Shown here in pieces: positions 51,096 through 60,742 of a stretch of 64,000 nucleotides of DNA. This stretch comes from Shewanella aquimarina. Lineage in GTDB: Bacteria > Pseudomonadota > Gammaproteobacteria > Enterobacterales > Shewanellaceae. The stretch covers positions 1-64,000 of the forward strand of contig NZ_JAKIKY010000006.1 of the NCBI RefSeq assembly GCF_023349185.1. The letters run 5' to 3'. Each line of letters starts with the position of its first letter. Position 1 is the stretch's first letter. Under the pieces are notes generated by a model. The model was not told the DNA's origin. It searched no databases and saw only the letters and a list, made by a program, of their open reading frames with translations. Made by a program: the position numbers and the translations under genes.

Positions 51096-54000
51096 TTATT
51101 CGGCGCTCAGGGTCAGCAGGGCCTGAGATGCACTGGTGTCGAGGGCCGCCTGACTGTCGAGCACGAATACCCGGCCCGCTTCGATGTTGGCCTGTTCGAT
51201 CAGATATTGCTTAACCGCCAGCGCTCGCTGCTGCGCCAACTGACCCAGGGCGTTATCGTCAAGCTGCTGCGCCGAGACCAGGTAGTTATATAGCGTGATA
51301 TGCCAGCGGGTTTGTAACTCCTCTTGGTTTATTTCCTGCTGCGCCTGTTGCTGTTTGATCTCCTTGAGTACTTCGTCTGGATCTTTTTGCAGCGTCTTCT
51401 GGTACAGGGACTTTAGCGCATCAGACAATATACCCGTGGTGGGGAAGGTACTGGCCGTGAGTGCCTGCGGTAGTTGCGCCTCGGTAAACTTGGCATCATC
51501 GAGCTGCGCCTCAACGACCAGCGCCTGATGCAGCTTGGCCGTCATTAAGGCCTGACTGTCGTTGATGAGATCCACGGCGCCCTTGGCGCTGACGGTAAGC
51601 TTGGGCCTGTCGGCCAAGCCCTTGGCCAGCTTGCTCAGTAGTGTCTGACTCTCCTCTGGCAGCATCGCCAGACCTGGGGTAAAGGCCACTTTATCCAGCT
51701 CATCGTCTGAGCCTAATAGGCCGGCTAACAGGCTGAAGGGCGCGGTCACCGCCTTAGTGATCACATTGGTAAAGGCGGTGGCGATAATGCTGCCGAAGCT
51801 AAAGCTTGGCTCGTTGAGATCGCCAGAGACCTGCAGGCCTAAGTCGATCACCCCGTGTCTGTCTTGTAACAGGGCGATGGCCAGGGTGACAGGTAGGGAG
51901 GTCGCCAAGCTGGAGTTACTCTTCTTACCCAGCTGCAGTTGATCGACCACCAGATGGTTGTCGCCCACCAACTGATTGTTCTCCAGCTGATATTTAAGGT
52001 CCAGTGACATCAGGCCTTTGTCTATGTAGTAACCCGCGTAGGTGCCCGAATAGGGGTTAACCGAGGTGAGCTCCACATGCTTGAAGCTGAGATCGAGGTC
52101 CAGGTAAGGCTGCTCCAGCAGGGGATTGATCTCACCATTGAGGACGACCGGGGCGTATCTGTCTATCTTGCCCTTGATATCGACCTTGGCGGCCTTGTCG
52201 CTACTTGAGGAGAGGTTGGCGATATTGCCTTCGAGCTGCTCTATGCTGGCGGCAAAGTTAGGAGTGAGAGAGTTATCGGCAAAGAAGGTCGAGCCATCTT
52301 TAAACACTATCTTGTTGATGCTAAGGGCCATCGGCTTGGCCGCATCGCCTATCTTGTCACTCGTTTGCTCAGCCTTTGCCGGTTTGGCGCTATCTGGTTT
52401 AGCACTGTCTGGTTCTGTTTTATCAGATTTCGCATCTTCAGACGCCGCCTGGGCGACCAGCAGATCCTGGAAGTTGGTGGTGCGATCTTCGTTGATCAGT
52501 ATACGTCCGTAGGGCTTGTCTAGGGTTACCTGATCGATTGCCAGTTTGTTGGCCTTTCTATCGAAGTCGAGCTGGTTGAGATCCAGCTGCTGCCACTTCA
52601 CCAATGTCTTGTTGGCCTTGAGGTCTTTGACCTGAAGATCGTCAACCTGAAGTGTGCCCTGATAATTTAGTTTGCCGTTGGCATCGGCAAGCAGTTGTCC
52701 CGATGTCGCCAGGCGGCCATCGTCGATCTTGATGTTCACAATAGGCGCAATGTAGTTCTGGAACCAGTTAAGGCTCAGCCCCTCGAGTGAGAGATCGGCG
52801 CTGACCTGCTTGGCCAGGGCATCGATCTGCCCTTTAGTCTGTACCTTGGCATTTTGGTTGATGGCTAATGCCAGCTGATAGTCTATGGGTTGACTCAGGC
52901 TCTCATCTAGCGCGCCTGTGGTAAGTTGCAGCTGGCTTATCTGCCAGAGGTTCTCCTCTTTAAACAGCTGCTCGGTGAGGTTGAGCCGATAGTTGCTCAG
53001 CTCGATTTTTGCCAGCCTGGCGTGCCAGCCTGACGCCTCATTGCTGTCAACGGCTTGCTCAGCCGTCTGCTCAGCCGTCTGCTCAGCAGTCTGCTCACCA
53101 GCATTAGCCTCAATCTCAGCCTCGGCCACTTGTTCACTGTTGGCCTGGCTGGCTGTCGTTTCGTTGGAACTGGTTTCGCTAGTGCTCGTTGCGTTAGCAC
53201 TCGTTTCGGTAGAGCTTGTGTCAGAGGACGTCGTTTCAACAGCACTCGCCTTAGGGGTTAACAGGGCGGCGAGATCTACGCCCTTATCATCTAGTCTGGC
53301 GTTGACCGTAAGATCGCTCGAGGTCAGGGCGGCCAGATCCACACGCTGTTGGCCCAGATCTGCCTCTATGCCTGTGAGGGCAAAACGCCCAAGGGTGATA
53401 AGCTCGCGCTGCTCGTGGCTGATCTGCAGCTGATTAAAGCTGAGCTCGCCGGCGCTGGTGCTGGCCTCTAGCTTGTCGCCTTCCTGAGCGACACGGTACT
53501 CAGTGGCGAAATCCACATAGCCCTTGTCCAGCGAGACATTAAAAGCGTCGGCAACAAAGGCCCAAAGTTGGGGCAGATCGATGTGATTTAGGCTGATATC
53601 GCCAACAAGCTCGAATGGGGTGAGCTGTACCTGTCCCTTGAGGGCAATTTTACCGCCACGGTCGCTATGGAACTCCATGTGGTAGCGGTTTGCCTTAGCC
53701 TCCGCATTGCTGTTGGTGCCTGCCTTGTCGGCTTTGCTGTCATTCTCATTGTCTTGGTCTTGGTCTTGGTCATTAATTCTGGTGGCCACAATGGGATTAT
53801 GGGAGTCGAAGCTGGCAACCTTGAGGTTGACCTTGGGGTAACTCACCTCTCCTCGTGTGATCTCATCGGCTAGATGCAGGTTGGCATCGACGATTGCCAG
53901 GTTCTTGAGGATAAAATGGGGAATAGTGCCATTGCCTTCGACTTCTGGTTCGGCTTGAGGGCTATTTTTCGCTAGCGTCTCCAGGATATCGGTGAAATTA

Positions 54001-54413
54001 AACCTCAGCGCCTGTTCGCTCTTTAGACGCTTAACCTCGGCATGGGGATTTTCCAGCGTGATGTCGCTAAGACTCAGGCCTTGCTGAAATAGTGAGTCCC
54101 AAAACTGGATATTGAGTCCCAATCGCTTAAAGCCGACGAAGGCCTGGTCGTCCTTCTCCTTGATGGCAAAATCAGTGAGTTCGACCTCTAGGGTAAAGGG
54201 GTTTATCTTGACCTCCCCGAGGGAGACGGGCCTTAAGATCTGATCCGACAGCTGCTTAGGAATTTGCTGGGTTAACAGGTAAGGAAGCAGTAGACCCAGT
54301 AACAGGGTCCATGTTAAATACAGGGTAATTGAGATACCAATATACCTTTGATATTTAGGCAGCTGTTTGTATTTTTGTCCGAGTTGAGCGAAAAATGATG
54401 GGACGGAAGACAT
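51096..54413 (-). CDS. DUF748 (AsmA-like) giant envelope protein
   Basis: 1105 residues: one N-terminal membrane helix (about 23-48) and a very long periplasmic part of repeated beta-strand pattern, typical of DUF748/AsmA-like proteins that span the envelope and are implicated in phospholipid transport to the outer membrane. A low-complexity insert (about 385-460) is rich in Ser/Thr/Glu/Ala and ends in an AEQT repeat; another DQDQDQDNEND tract is near 212. An OmpA-like hint appears at the C-terminus (KQYLIEQANIEAGRVFVLDS, given within 20 residues). AAGG precedes the ATG. Confidence 0.87.
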   Translation of the reverse strand: MSSVPSFFAQLGQKYKQLPKYQRYIGISITLYLTWTLLLGLLLPYLLTQQIPKQLSDQILRPVSLGEVKINPFTLEVELTDFAIKEKDDQAFVGFKRLGLNIQFWDSLFQQGLSLSDITLENPHAEVKRLKSEQALRFNFTDILETLAKNSPQAEPEVEGNGTIPHFILKNLAIVDANLHLADEITRGEVSYPKVNLKVASFDSHNPIVATRINDQDQDQDNENDSKADKAGTNSNAEAKANRYHMEFHSDRGGKIALKGQVQLTPFELVGDISLNHIDLPQLWAFVADAFNVSLDKGYVDFATEYRVAQEGDKLEASTSAGELSFNQLQISHEQRELITLGRFALTGIEADLGQQRVDLAALTSSDLTVNARLDDKGVDLAALLTPKASAVETTSSDTSSTETSANATSTSETSSNETTASQANSEQVAEAEIEANAGEQTAEQTAEQTAEQAVDSNEASGWHARLAKIELSNYRLNLTEQLFKEENLWQISQLQLTTGALDESLSQPIDYQLALAINQNAKVQTKGQIDALAKQVSADLSLEGLSLNWFQNYIAPIVNIKIDDGRLATSGQLLADANGKLNYQGTLQVDDLQVKDLKANKTLVKWQQLDLNQLDFDRKANKLAIDQVTLDKPYGRILINEDRTTNFQDLLVAQAASEDAKSDKTEPDSAKPDSAKPAKAEQTSDKIGDAAKPMALSINKIVFKDGSTFFADNSLTPNFAASIEQLEGNIANLSSSSDKAAKVDIKGKIDRYAPVVLNGEINPLLEQPYLDLDLSFKHVELTSVNPYSGTYAGYYIDKGLMSLDLKYQLENNQLVGDNHLVVDQLQLGKKSNSSLATSLPVTLAIALLQDRHGVIDLGLQVSGDLNEPSFSFGSIIATAFTNVITKAVTAPFSLLAGLLGSDDELDKVAFTPGLAMLPEESQTLLSKLAKGLADRPKLTVSAKGAVDLINDSQALMTAKLHQALVVEAQLDDAKFTEAQLPQALTASTFPTTGILSDALKSLYQKTLQKDPDEVLKEIKQQQAQQEINQEELQTRWHITLYNYLVSAQQLDDNALGQLAQQRALAVKQYLIEQANIEAGRVFVLDSQAALDTSASQALLTLSAE

Positions 54414-54583
54414 AATGACCTTAATGACGTTGTAGACGAACTGAAAAGATTCAGAGAAGGGGGGACGGCGAGTCCTATCCGCACGTTTGTGAACCAGTCG
54501 CTATAATTTTAGTAGGTTTATTATCGATAATGAACGGCTAAACATAAAATTTATTTAAATTTCTACGAGATAAATCGACATAT

Positions 54584-55576
54584 ATGACAACATTTTACCT
54601 CGACGGTCAGGCATTTGAGGCTAAGGCCGGTGAGTCGGTATTAGACACCCTGATACGCCATGGTCAGCGGGTCAATTATTCCTGTAAGAAGGGCGTGTGT
54701 AAAACCTGTCTGCTGCAACATGTCGATGGCGAAATGGCGATCGGGGCCCAGCGTGGTCTGACGCTTGGGCTTAAGCAGCGTCACTATCTCTGCTCCTGTC
54801 AGTGTAAGCCCACCCCAGCCTTGCGTCTCAAGTCTATCCTGCCGCAGGATCTTTTTGTCGGCGCCAAGATCCAGGAGAAGCAGTTTATCAACGAGGCCGT
54901 GGTACGCGTCCGCCTGGCGTTAGACGAACCCTTGCAGCACCACCCGGGGCAGTACATCAACTTACGACGCTTCGACGGCCTGACCCGCAGCTATTCGCCT
55001 ACCAGTCTGCCGGATGAGCCTTTTCTCGAGCTGCACGTGAGGCGCAAATATAATGGGCAGTTCAGCGATTGGCTGTATCACCATGCCGGCATAGGAGAGA
55101 AATTGCTGGTGCAGGGACCGCTGGGGAGCCGCTATTACCGCAGCGCCTATCGTGATGCCAAGCTGATCATCGTCGCCTTCGGCAGTGGTCTTGGTGTGGC
55201 CCATGCCATGCTGATGCAGGCGCTGGCTCAGGGGCATCAGGGGGAGATCTTCCTCTATGTGGGCGCCCGGGATGATAACGATCTCTATCTGCATCCTAAG
55301 CTGCTTAAGATGATGTTGGAACATCGTCAGTTTCACTATCAGGCCTGCATCACAGGGCAGAGTGAGAGCAAGGGGCGGCGGGTGATCCATGCCAACCCCT
55401 TTAGCGAGGCGCTCAAGTGTCACCAATTCGACCGTCAGCAACACTTGTTTCTTTGCGGCGAGCCGGGCCTGGTTAACGAGAGCCGGGAGATTGCTTTTCT
55501 CAATGGATTCCCCATTGAACGTATCCACAGCCTGTCGTTCGAGTACAAAGATCTGCGCAAACGTCCCAGAGGCTAG
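54584..55576 (+). CDS. 2Fe-2S ferredoxin-NAD(P)H/FAD reductase fusion
   Basis: 330 residues. The N-terminal plant-type ferredoxin domain has CKKGVCKTC (C-x4-C-x2-C) and a later cysteine in YLCSCQC. It is followed by an FAD-binding ferredoxin-reductase domain (PGQYINLRRFDGLTRSYSPTS, with the RSYS flavin motif) and an NAD-binding domain (LIIVAFGSGLGVAHAM, LFLCGEPGLV). This layout is that of electron-transfer components of ring-hydroxylating or other oxygenases. No oxygenase gene is adjacent, so its partner is unknown. Confidence 0.9.
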   Translation: MTTFYLDGQAFEAKAGESVLDTLIRHGQRVNYSCKKGVCKTCLLQHVDGEMAIGAQRGLTLGLKQRHYLCSCQCKPTPALRLKSILPQDLFVGAKIQEKQFINEAVVRVRLALDEPLQHHPGQYINLRRFDGLTRSYSPTSLPDEPFLELHVRRKYNGQFSDWLYHHAGIGEKLLVQGPLGSRYYRSAYRDAKLIIVAFGSGLGVAHAMLMQALAQGHQGEIFLYVGARDDNDLYLHPKLLKMMLEHRQFHYQACITGQSESKGRRVIHANPFSEALKCHQFDRQQHLFLCGEPGLVNESREIAFLNGFPIERIHSLSFEYKDLRKRPRG

Positions 55577-55701
55577 ACTTAGGTCGGAGTAACAATGGAC
55601 TGTTATTTTAATCCTGATATGATAACATCAACTAAATCATAAGGATGTAACTGTATTTGTCGCCCCTCATCCTAGGCGAATACAGATTTCAAGGACGGAA
55701 T

Positions 55702-56133
55702 ATGCTGATACGAATTGCAATTGAAGATGATTTTAACCTGCTGACACCTCTGTTTGATCGTTATCGTCAGAGCCTGGGGCAAGCGCCTGCCTTGGCCGAC
55801 AGTGGCGAGTTCCTACAGGCCCGTCTGCATGAGAATGATTCGGTGATCTTCATTGCTCAGGTGGCCCTTGAGATCGTCGGTTTTATTCAGCTCTACCCCT
55901 CCTTTTCTTCGCGCTTGCTCAAGCCCGTTTGGTATTTTGACGACCTCTATGTCGAGGAGGCCTTTCGCCATCAAGGTATCGCCACCCGTCTGGTTGAGAA
56001 AGCCAAGGAGCTGGCCGATGAGACCAATGTGATGGCGGTGCGCCGCGAACACCTCAGCGGTGACGGTTTCATATACATCGACGAGTGCGACACGAGCGCA
56101 GTGTTTGCCGAGCAGGCGGCTAACCAATACTAA
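55702..56133 (+). CDS. GNAT-family N-acetyltransferase
   Basis: 143 residues from ATG 55702, which has AAGGA six bases upstream; the frame extends 15 residues further. GNAT landmarks: WYFDDLYVEEAFRHQGIATRLVEKA contains the acetyl-CoA-binding RHQGIA loop (R/Q-x-x-G-x-A). The substrate is unknown. Confidence 0.87.
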   Translation: MLIRIAIEDDFNLLTPLFDRYRQSLGQAPALADSGEFLQARLHENDSVIFIAQVALEIVGFIQLYPSFSSRLLKPVWYFDDLYVEEAFRHQGIATRLVEKAKELADETNVMAVRREHLSGDGFIYIDECDTSAVFAEQAANQY

Positions 56134-56204
56134 TAGGCTGTCTTCAGGGATTTTGCTTGTGGTAAGATAGCGCCGTTTTTTGTCTTATCCTTGGAGATAA
56201 ATCG

Positions 56205-56909
56205 GTGAATAAGAGTCTTATCACTAATTTACTGGCTGCCCTGTTGGTAGTCTGCGGCTATCTTTTTCAGCAAGCTATCGTCTTTAGTATCGGCCTGTTT
56301 GCTCTGTCGGGGGCGGTCACCAACTGGCTGGCGATCCATATGTTATTTGAGAAGGTGCCAGGCCTCTATGGCAGCGGCGTGGTGCTGGCGCGCTTCGAGG
56401 AGTTTAAGGCGGGCATCGCCCATCTGATGATGGAGCAGTTTTTTACCAACGAGAATATAGATAAGTTCCTGTCACTGCAGGGGGGCAGTGTGGCCCACAT
56501 CAACCTGGAGCCTGTCATCGAGAAGGTGGATATGTCGCCTGCCTTCGACGCCTTGGTGACCACGGTAGAGCAGTCCTCATTCGGTGGCATGCTGACCATG
56601 TTTGGCGGCACGGAGGCGATAGCGCCACTTAAAGAGCCTTTCATCAACAAGATGAAGACCTCCTTGGTCGAGCTGACCCAGAGCGATGATTTCTATGAAC
56701 TGCTAAAGAATGAGATAGAGCAGCCCGATGTGCTGGCGGATCTCAGGGCCAAGGTGAAGAGTATTGTGGATCAGCGCCTTGCCGAACTGACCCCTCAGCT
56801 GGTGAAAGAGATAGTGCAGCAAATGATCAAACAGCACTTAGGCTGGCTGGTGGTCTGGGGCGGTGTCTTCGGTGGCCTCATTGGCCTGCTGGCGGCCTTG
56901 CTGGGCTAG
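56205..56909 (+). CDS. DUF445 membrane protein
   Basis: 234 residues. N-terminal membrane helices (about 5-45, including GAVTNWLAIHMLFEKVPGLYG, the DUF445 landmark, quoted up to 20 residues as TNWLAIHMLFEKVPGLYG), a helical soluble part and a C-terminal hydrophobic helix (LGWLVVWGGVFGGLIGLLAALLG region). A GTG start is supported by GGAG nine bases upstream. The function of DUF445 is not established. Confidence 0.87.
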   Translation: MNKSLITNLLAALLVVCGYLFQQAIVFSIGLFALSGAVTNWLAIHMLFEKVPGLYGSGVVLARFEEFKAGIAHLMMEQFFTNENIDKFLSLQGGSVAHINLEPVIEKVDMSPAFDALVTTVEQSSFGGMLTMFGGTEAIAPLKEPFINKMKTSLVELTQSDDFYELLKNEIEQPDVLADLRAKVKSIVDQRLAELTPQLVKEIVQQMIKQHLGWLVVWGGVFGGLIGLLAALLG

Positions 56910-56924
56910 GTTGAAGACGAATAG

Positions 56925-56948
56925 AAAGGGAGCCTGGCTCCCTTTTTT
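56925..56948 (+). terminator. terminator of the DUF445 gene
   Basis: GGGAG (56928-56932), loop CCTGG, CTCCC (56938-56942), then six T, with an A-run before. Confidence 0.9.
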
Positions 56949-57091
56949 ATTGCCTATAATCTGAGCTATGGCACTGCCCCTCTAGATTTAACACTCGCTT
57001 TACCTTTAGTTAGGGGGTAGATTTAAAAAGCGAGACTTGGCTCACATTGATGGGCTAAACCTAACAACGATAGTCACTGCAAGGAAATGCA

Positions 57092-57442
57092 ATGAATCAA
57101 GACCAGACCATTAACTATATCGAGATCCCGGTTAAGGATATTGCCGCGACCAAGGCCTTCTTTGGCAAGGTGTTTGGCTGGCAGTTTGAAGATTATGGCC
57201 CCGAGTATAGCTGTTTTACCAACGCGGGGATTGCTGGTGGATTTTTCCTGTCGGATAAAAGTTTCGATATCGCTTCTGGTTCGCCGTTAATCGTACTCTA
57301 TGCCAAGGCGCTAGAGGTATGTTTAACTTCGGTTGCCGATGCGGGCGCCGTGATCACCCAGGAGATCTTCTCATTTCCTGGCGGTCGTCGTTTTCATTTT
57401 AAGGACCCAAACGGTAACGAGTTTGCGGTATGGTCTGAGTAA
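57092..57442 (+). CDS. VOC-family (glyoxalase-like) protein
   Basis: 116 residues with one full VOC module: NYIEIPVKDIAATKAFFGKVFGW at the start (first metal-side strand, with E in place of the usual H) and FHFKDPNGNEFAVWSE at the end, where the terminal glutamate is conserved. AAGGAA precedes the ATG. The next gene begins two bases after its stop, so the pair is one transcription unit. The substrate is unknown. Confidence 0.88.
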   Translation: MNQDQTINYIEIPVKDIAATKAFFGKVFGWQFEDYGPEYSCFTNAGIAGGFFLSDKSFDIASGSPLIVLYAKALEVCLTSVADAGAVITQEIFSFPGGRRFHFKDPNGNEFAVWSE

Positions 57443-57444
57443 GA

Positions 57445-57792
57445 ATGCCTCATTGTATCGTCGAATATAGCGCGCCGCTGGCGCAGCAGATTGCCATCGA
57501 CAACCTGGTTGAGCTGGTGCATCGCGGCGCCATCGAGAGCGAGCTGTTTGAGCCTGCCAGTATCAAGTCTCGCGCCTATAGCGCCGAGCATTACCGTGTC
57601 GGTGAGGCAGAAGGAGCCGATTTTATTCATATCACGCTTAAGATCATGCCCGGTCGCACCGGTGAACAGAAGCAGCATCTGATGCGGTGTGTCGATCGCC
57701 AGATCGCGTCGTTGTGCGCCTCTGTATCCAGCATCACCATGGAGGTGTTGGATATCGAACGTGAACACTATTTTAAACGGCTAAATGATTAA
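57445..57792 (+). CDS. 5-carboxymethyl-2-hydroxymuconate isomerase-like protein
   Basis: 115 residues of the CHMI (HpcD/HpaF) tautomerase family: MPHCIVEYSAPLA provides Pro1 after Met removal, the catalytic base, followed by FIHITLKIMPGRTGEQKQHL. In E. coli the enzyme isomerises an intermediate of homoprotocatechuate degradation. None of the other hpa genes is nearby, so the physiological substrate may differ. It is co-transcribed with the VOC gene. Confidence 0.88.
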   Translation: MPHCIVEYSAPLAQQIAIDNLVELVHRGAIESELFEPASIKSRAYSAEHYRVGEAEGADFIHITLKIMPGRTGEQKQHLMRCVDRQIASLCASVSSITMEVLDIEREHYFKRLND

Positions 57793-57873
57793 ACGATTAA
57801 ATGGCTGAAGAGCCAAGTCTTTATCAGGAGTAGTATGGTCAATGGGAGATGGAGTCCCAGGAGTCATTCTTGA

Positions 57874-58638
57874 ATGCAGCTTACCAAGGCCTTGATGTTG
57901 GTGGCGGGCTTGCTCGCCGCGCCGCCGGTTTACGCCGAAGACGAGCAGACGATGCGGGTCTGCGTCGATCACTATCCGCCGTTTCAAATTCTCGAGGGTG
58001 AGCATGAGCCTATCGGTGAGAATATTGCCGCGCTCGAGCTGTTTGCGCATCTGTTGCAGCGTCATTTGACCTTTATCTCCAGCCCCAATTTCGCCCGTTG
58101 CCTGCATATGCTAGAGCAGGGCAGCGCCGATGTGGTGGCCGGGATATATGCCAAGCCAGAGCGGGCGGTCTATAGCCACTTTCTGCCCTATCGCGATGAC
58201 GGCCGATTCGTCTTCATCAGTCAGCGTGAACTGGCGAGTGTGAACGACTATGAGGATCTGAGGCCGCTCTCCATCGGCGTATCACGGGAGACAGAATATT
58301 TTGACCGTTTCGACAATGATGACAGCCTGAATAAGGTGGAGACCAACGATGTGATCTCGGCGACCAACATGCTACTCAAGGGACGTTTCGAGCTGCTGAT
58401 CGTCTCCGAGGTAGTATTGCCGAGCCTGAGGGCGCGTTTTCGCGATTTCGACGACAAGCTTAGGGTACATCCCTATAGCCATGAGGAGCATCGCCAGGTC
58501 TATTTTGGCGTGAGCAAAAGGCACCAAATGGGGATCCCTATGGATAAGATGCAGGAAATCATCACTCAGGCCTATGAAGAGGGGCGCTTCATGCAGGCGG
58601 TCGAGCAGTTTGCCACGCAGCACCTAGAACACTATTGA
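57874..58638 (+). CDS. periplasmic solute-binding protein (amino-acid type, family 3)
   Basis: 254 residues with signal peptide (cleavage near VYAED) and a bilobed solute-binding core: MRVCVDHYPPFQILEG, GSADVVAGIYAKPERA and LSIGVSRETEYFDRF. No permease or ATPase gene is adjacent, as with many orphan family-3 proteins in Shewanella that may serve as sensors or polar-amino-acid binders. AGGAG lies 11 bases before the ATG. Confidence 0.85.
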   Translation: MQLTKALMLVAGLLAAPPVYAEDEQTMRVCVDHYPPFQILEGEHEPIGENIAALELFAHLLQRHLTFISSPNFARCLHMLEQGSADVVAGIYAKPERAVYSHFLPYRDDGRFVFISQRELASVNDYEDLRPLSIGVSRETEYFDRFDNDDSLNKVETNDVISATNMLLKGRFELLIVSEVVLPSLRARFRDFDDKLRVHPYSHEEHRQVYFGVSKRHQMGIPMDKMQEIITQAYEEGRFMQAVEQFATQHLEHY

Positions 58639-58680
58639 TTCACCAGCATGAATAACACGAGTGAACGAGAGTGTGCCAAT

Positions 58681-58708
58681 AAAAAAGAGACTTTAAGGTC
58701 TCTTTTTT
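58681..58708. terminator. bidirectional terminator
   Basis: AAAAAAGAGAC (58681-58691), loop TTTAAG, GTCTCTTTTTT (58698-58708). It separates the solute-binding-protein gene from the convergent asnB gene. Confidence 0.92.
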
Positions 58709-58744
58709 ATTGGACTTTCTATTGCATTTTCTATCGGCAAGCGC

Positions 58745-60403
58745 CTAGTAAGCACTCTCATGCACCGACTGCACTGCACGACCCGATGGGTCGATGATCC
58801 CTTGCAGGCTCTCATCCCAGGCCAAAGCCTCAGGGGTTGAGCAGGCGACCGACTTGCCACCCGGTACGGTTTCGGCGGCCGATGGCAGCGGGAAGTGTTC
58901 CTCGAAGAAGCAGCGATAGAAGTAGGCTTCCTTGGTTTCAGGCGTGTTGTAAGGGAACCTGAACTTGGCGTTGGCCAGCTGCAGATCGTCTACCTGAGCC
59001 GCGGCATGGTCTTTTAGGCCATCGATCCAGGAATAGCCGACACCATCGCTAAACTGCTCCTTCTGACGCCAGGCCACCTCTTGTGGCAGCTTGTGTTCGA
59101 AGGCCTGACGCAGGATATGCTTCTCGATACGGCCCTCTTTCGACATCTTGGCCTCAGGGTTGAGTCGCATCGCCGTGTCGATAAACTCTTTATCCAGGAA
59201 GGGTACACGTGCCTCCAGGCCCCAGGCCGCCATCGCCTTGTTGGCGCGCAGACAGTCGAACAGATGTAGCTTGTCTAACTTACGCACCAACTCTTCATGG
59301 AAGGCTTGGGCGTTTGGTGCCTTGTGGAAATAGAGGTAGCCGCCAAACAGCTCGTCGGCGCCTTCGCCAGACAGCACCATCTTGATCCCCATCGCCTTGA
59401 TCTTGCGCGCCATCAGATACATGGGGGTTGCCGCACGTATGGTGGTGACATCGTACGTCTCCAGGTGATAGATCACATCCTTTATCGCGTCGAGCCCTTC
59501 CTGGAAGCTGAAGGTGATCTCATGGTGTATGGTGCCTATGGCATCGGCCACCTTCTGCGCCGCCGCCAGGTCAGGTGCGCCGGTCAGGCCTACCGCGAAA
59601 GAGTGCAGCTGCGGCCACCAAGCATCGCTGGCACCATCGTCTTCGATACGACGTTTGGCGTAGGTCTGGGTGATGGCTGAGACCACAGAGCTGTCCAGTC
59701 CACCTGAGAGCAGCACGCCGTAGGGCACATCTGACATCAGCTGACGCTTGACCGCGGCTTCTAGTGCCTCGCGTAGTTCTTCCACGCTGGCCTCGTTGTC
59801 CTGCACGGCCTCGAAAGATTGCCAGTCGCGCTGGTAGTAGTGGGTCTCACCGCTCTTGGTCAGGTAGTGGCCAGGCTTAAAGGTCTCGACCGTCTTACAG
59901 ACGGGCATCAGCGCCTTCATCTCCGAGGCGACATAGAAGTTGCCTTCGGCATCATGGCCTGTGTAGAGGGGGATGATCCCCATGTGATCCCGGCCAATCA
60001 GGTAGCTGTCGCTGCGCTTGTCGTAGAGCACGAAGGCGAAGATACCGTTGAGCTTGTCCAGAAACTCGGTGCCGTACTCTTGATAGAGGGCGAGGATCAC
60101 CTCACAGTCTGAGTTGGTCTGGTAACTGTACTTGTCACCCAGTTCGGCCTTGAGTTCCTTGTGGTTGTAGATCTCACCGTTGACCGCCAGGATCAGGCTT
60201 TCATCTTCTGACAGCAGTGGCTGGGCGCCATGCTCGATATCGACGATGGCCAGACGCTCATGGGCGAGGATCGCCTTGTCGCTGGCATAGATCCCTGACC
60301 AGTCGGGGCCGCGATGGCGCAGCAACTTGGACATCTCCAAGGCAACCTGGCGTAGCGGCGTGGCATCGGTTTGGATGTCGAGAATCGCAAATATTGAACA
60401 CAT
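58745..60403 (-). CDS. asnB: asparagine synthase B (glutamine-hydrolysing)
   Basis: 552 residues, the length of E. coli AsnB. The N-terminal glutaminase has catalytic Cys2 (MCSIFAILD), RHRGPDWSG and NGEIYNH. The C-terminal synthase has the pyrophosphate loop LLSGGLDSSVVSA, SGEGADELFGGY and ARVPFLDKEF. It makes asparagine from aspartate, glutamine and ATP. GGAG precedes the ATG. It has its own promoter region and a bidirectional terminator downstream. Confidence 0.96.
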   Translation of the reverse strand: MCSIFAILDIQTDATPLRQVALEMSKLLRHRGPDWSGIYASDKAILAHERLAIVDIEHGAQPLLSEDESLILAVNGEIYNHKELKAELGDKYSYQTNSDCEVILALYQEYGTEFLDKLNGIFAFVLYDKRSDSYLIGRDHMGIIPLYTGHDAEGNFYVASEMKALMPVCKTVETFKPGHYLTKSGETHYYQRDWQSFEAVQDNEASVEELREALEAAVKRQLMSDVPYGVLLSGGLDSSVVSAITQTYAKRRIEDDGASDAWWPQLHSFAVGLTGAPDLAAAQKVADAIGTIHHEITFSFQEGLDAIKDVIYHLETYDVTTIRAATPMYLMARKIKAMGIKMVLSGEGADELFGGYLYFHKAPNAQAFHEELVRKLDKLHLFDCLRANKAMAAWGLEARVPFLDKEFIDTAMRLNPEAKMSKEGRIEKHILRQAFEHKLPQEVAWRQKEQFSDGVGYSWIDGLKDHAAAQVDDLQLANAKFRFPYNTPETKEAYFYRCFFEEHFPLPSAAETVPGGKSVACSTPEALAWDESLQGIIDPSGRAVQSVHESAY

Positions 60404-60692
60404 AATGAAAGCTCCAGAAAACGGTATAAATCTCAGTTGCCAATCACTTTGACAGCATTTTCTTCATCTGCCAAGCCTGAAAATTATCAAAACGTCATAA
60501 AATTTGCGTTTTAGATGATGTTTTCGTGGTTTTTATGGCGACGATTTTGAGTTTTGTTTTGCTGTTTGTGGTTTAAATTGTGAAATCTCTATTTTTGTTC
60601 CCATATCTGAGGTGGGATTTGTGCATTCTTAATCTCAGTCTGGATTTTAGTCGAGTTGGTAAAAAGTGGCGTGACTGGCGGATAAATAAACA
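60404..60692 (-). promoter_or_regulatory. upstream region of asnB
   Basis: A 289-base stretch with no gene, AT-rich towards 60480-60640. It must hold the asnB promoter, read on the minus strand. Two TTGGCA-like -35 candidates lie at 60438-60443 and 60470-60475 and a TTTATAC -10-like box near 60425-60431, but no pairing has ideal spacing. Confidence 0.35.
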
Positions 60693-60718
60693 AAAAGGCT
60701 TCCGATGGAAGCCTTTTA
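60693..60718 (-). terminator. terminator of the M28 peptidase gene
   Basis: AAAAGGCTTCC (60693-60703) pairs with GGAAGCCTTTT (60707-60717) around three bases. It lies 25 bases after the minus-strand stop codon, with a T-run in that direction. Confidence 0.9.
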
Positions 60719-60742
60719 TTCATGAGTTGCCGAAAACCTTAG

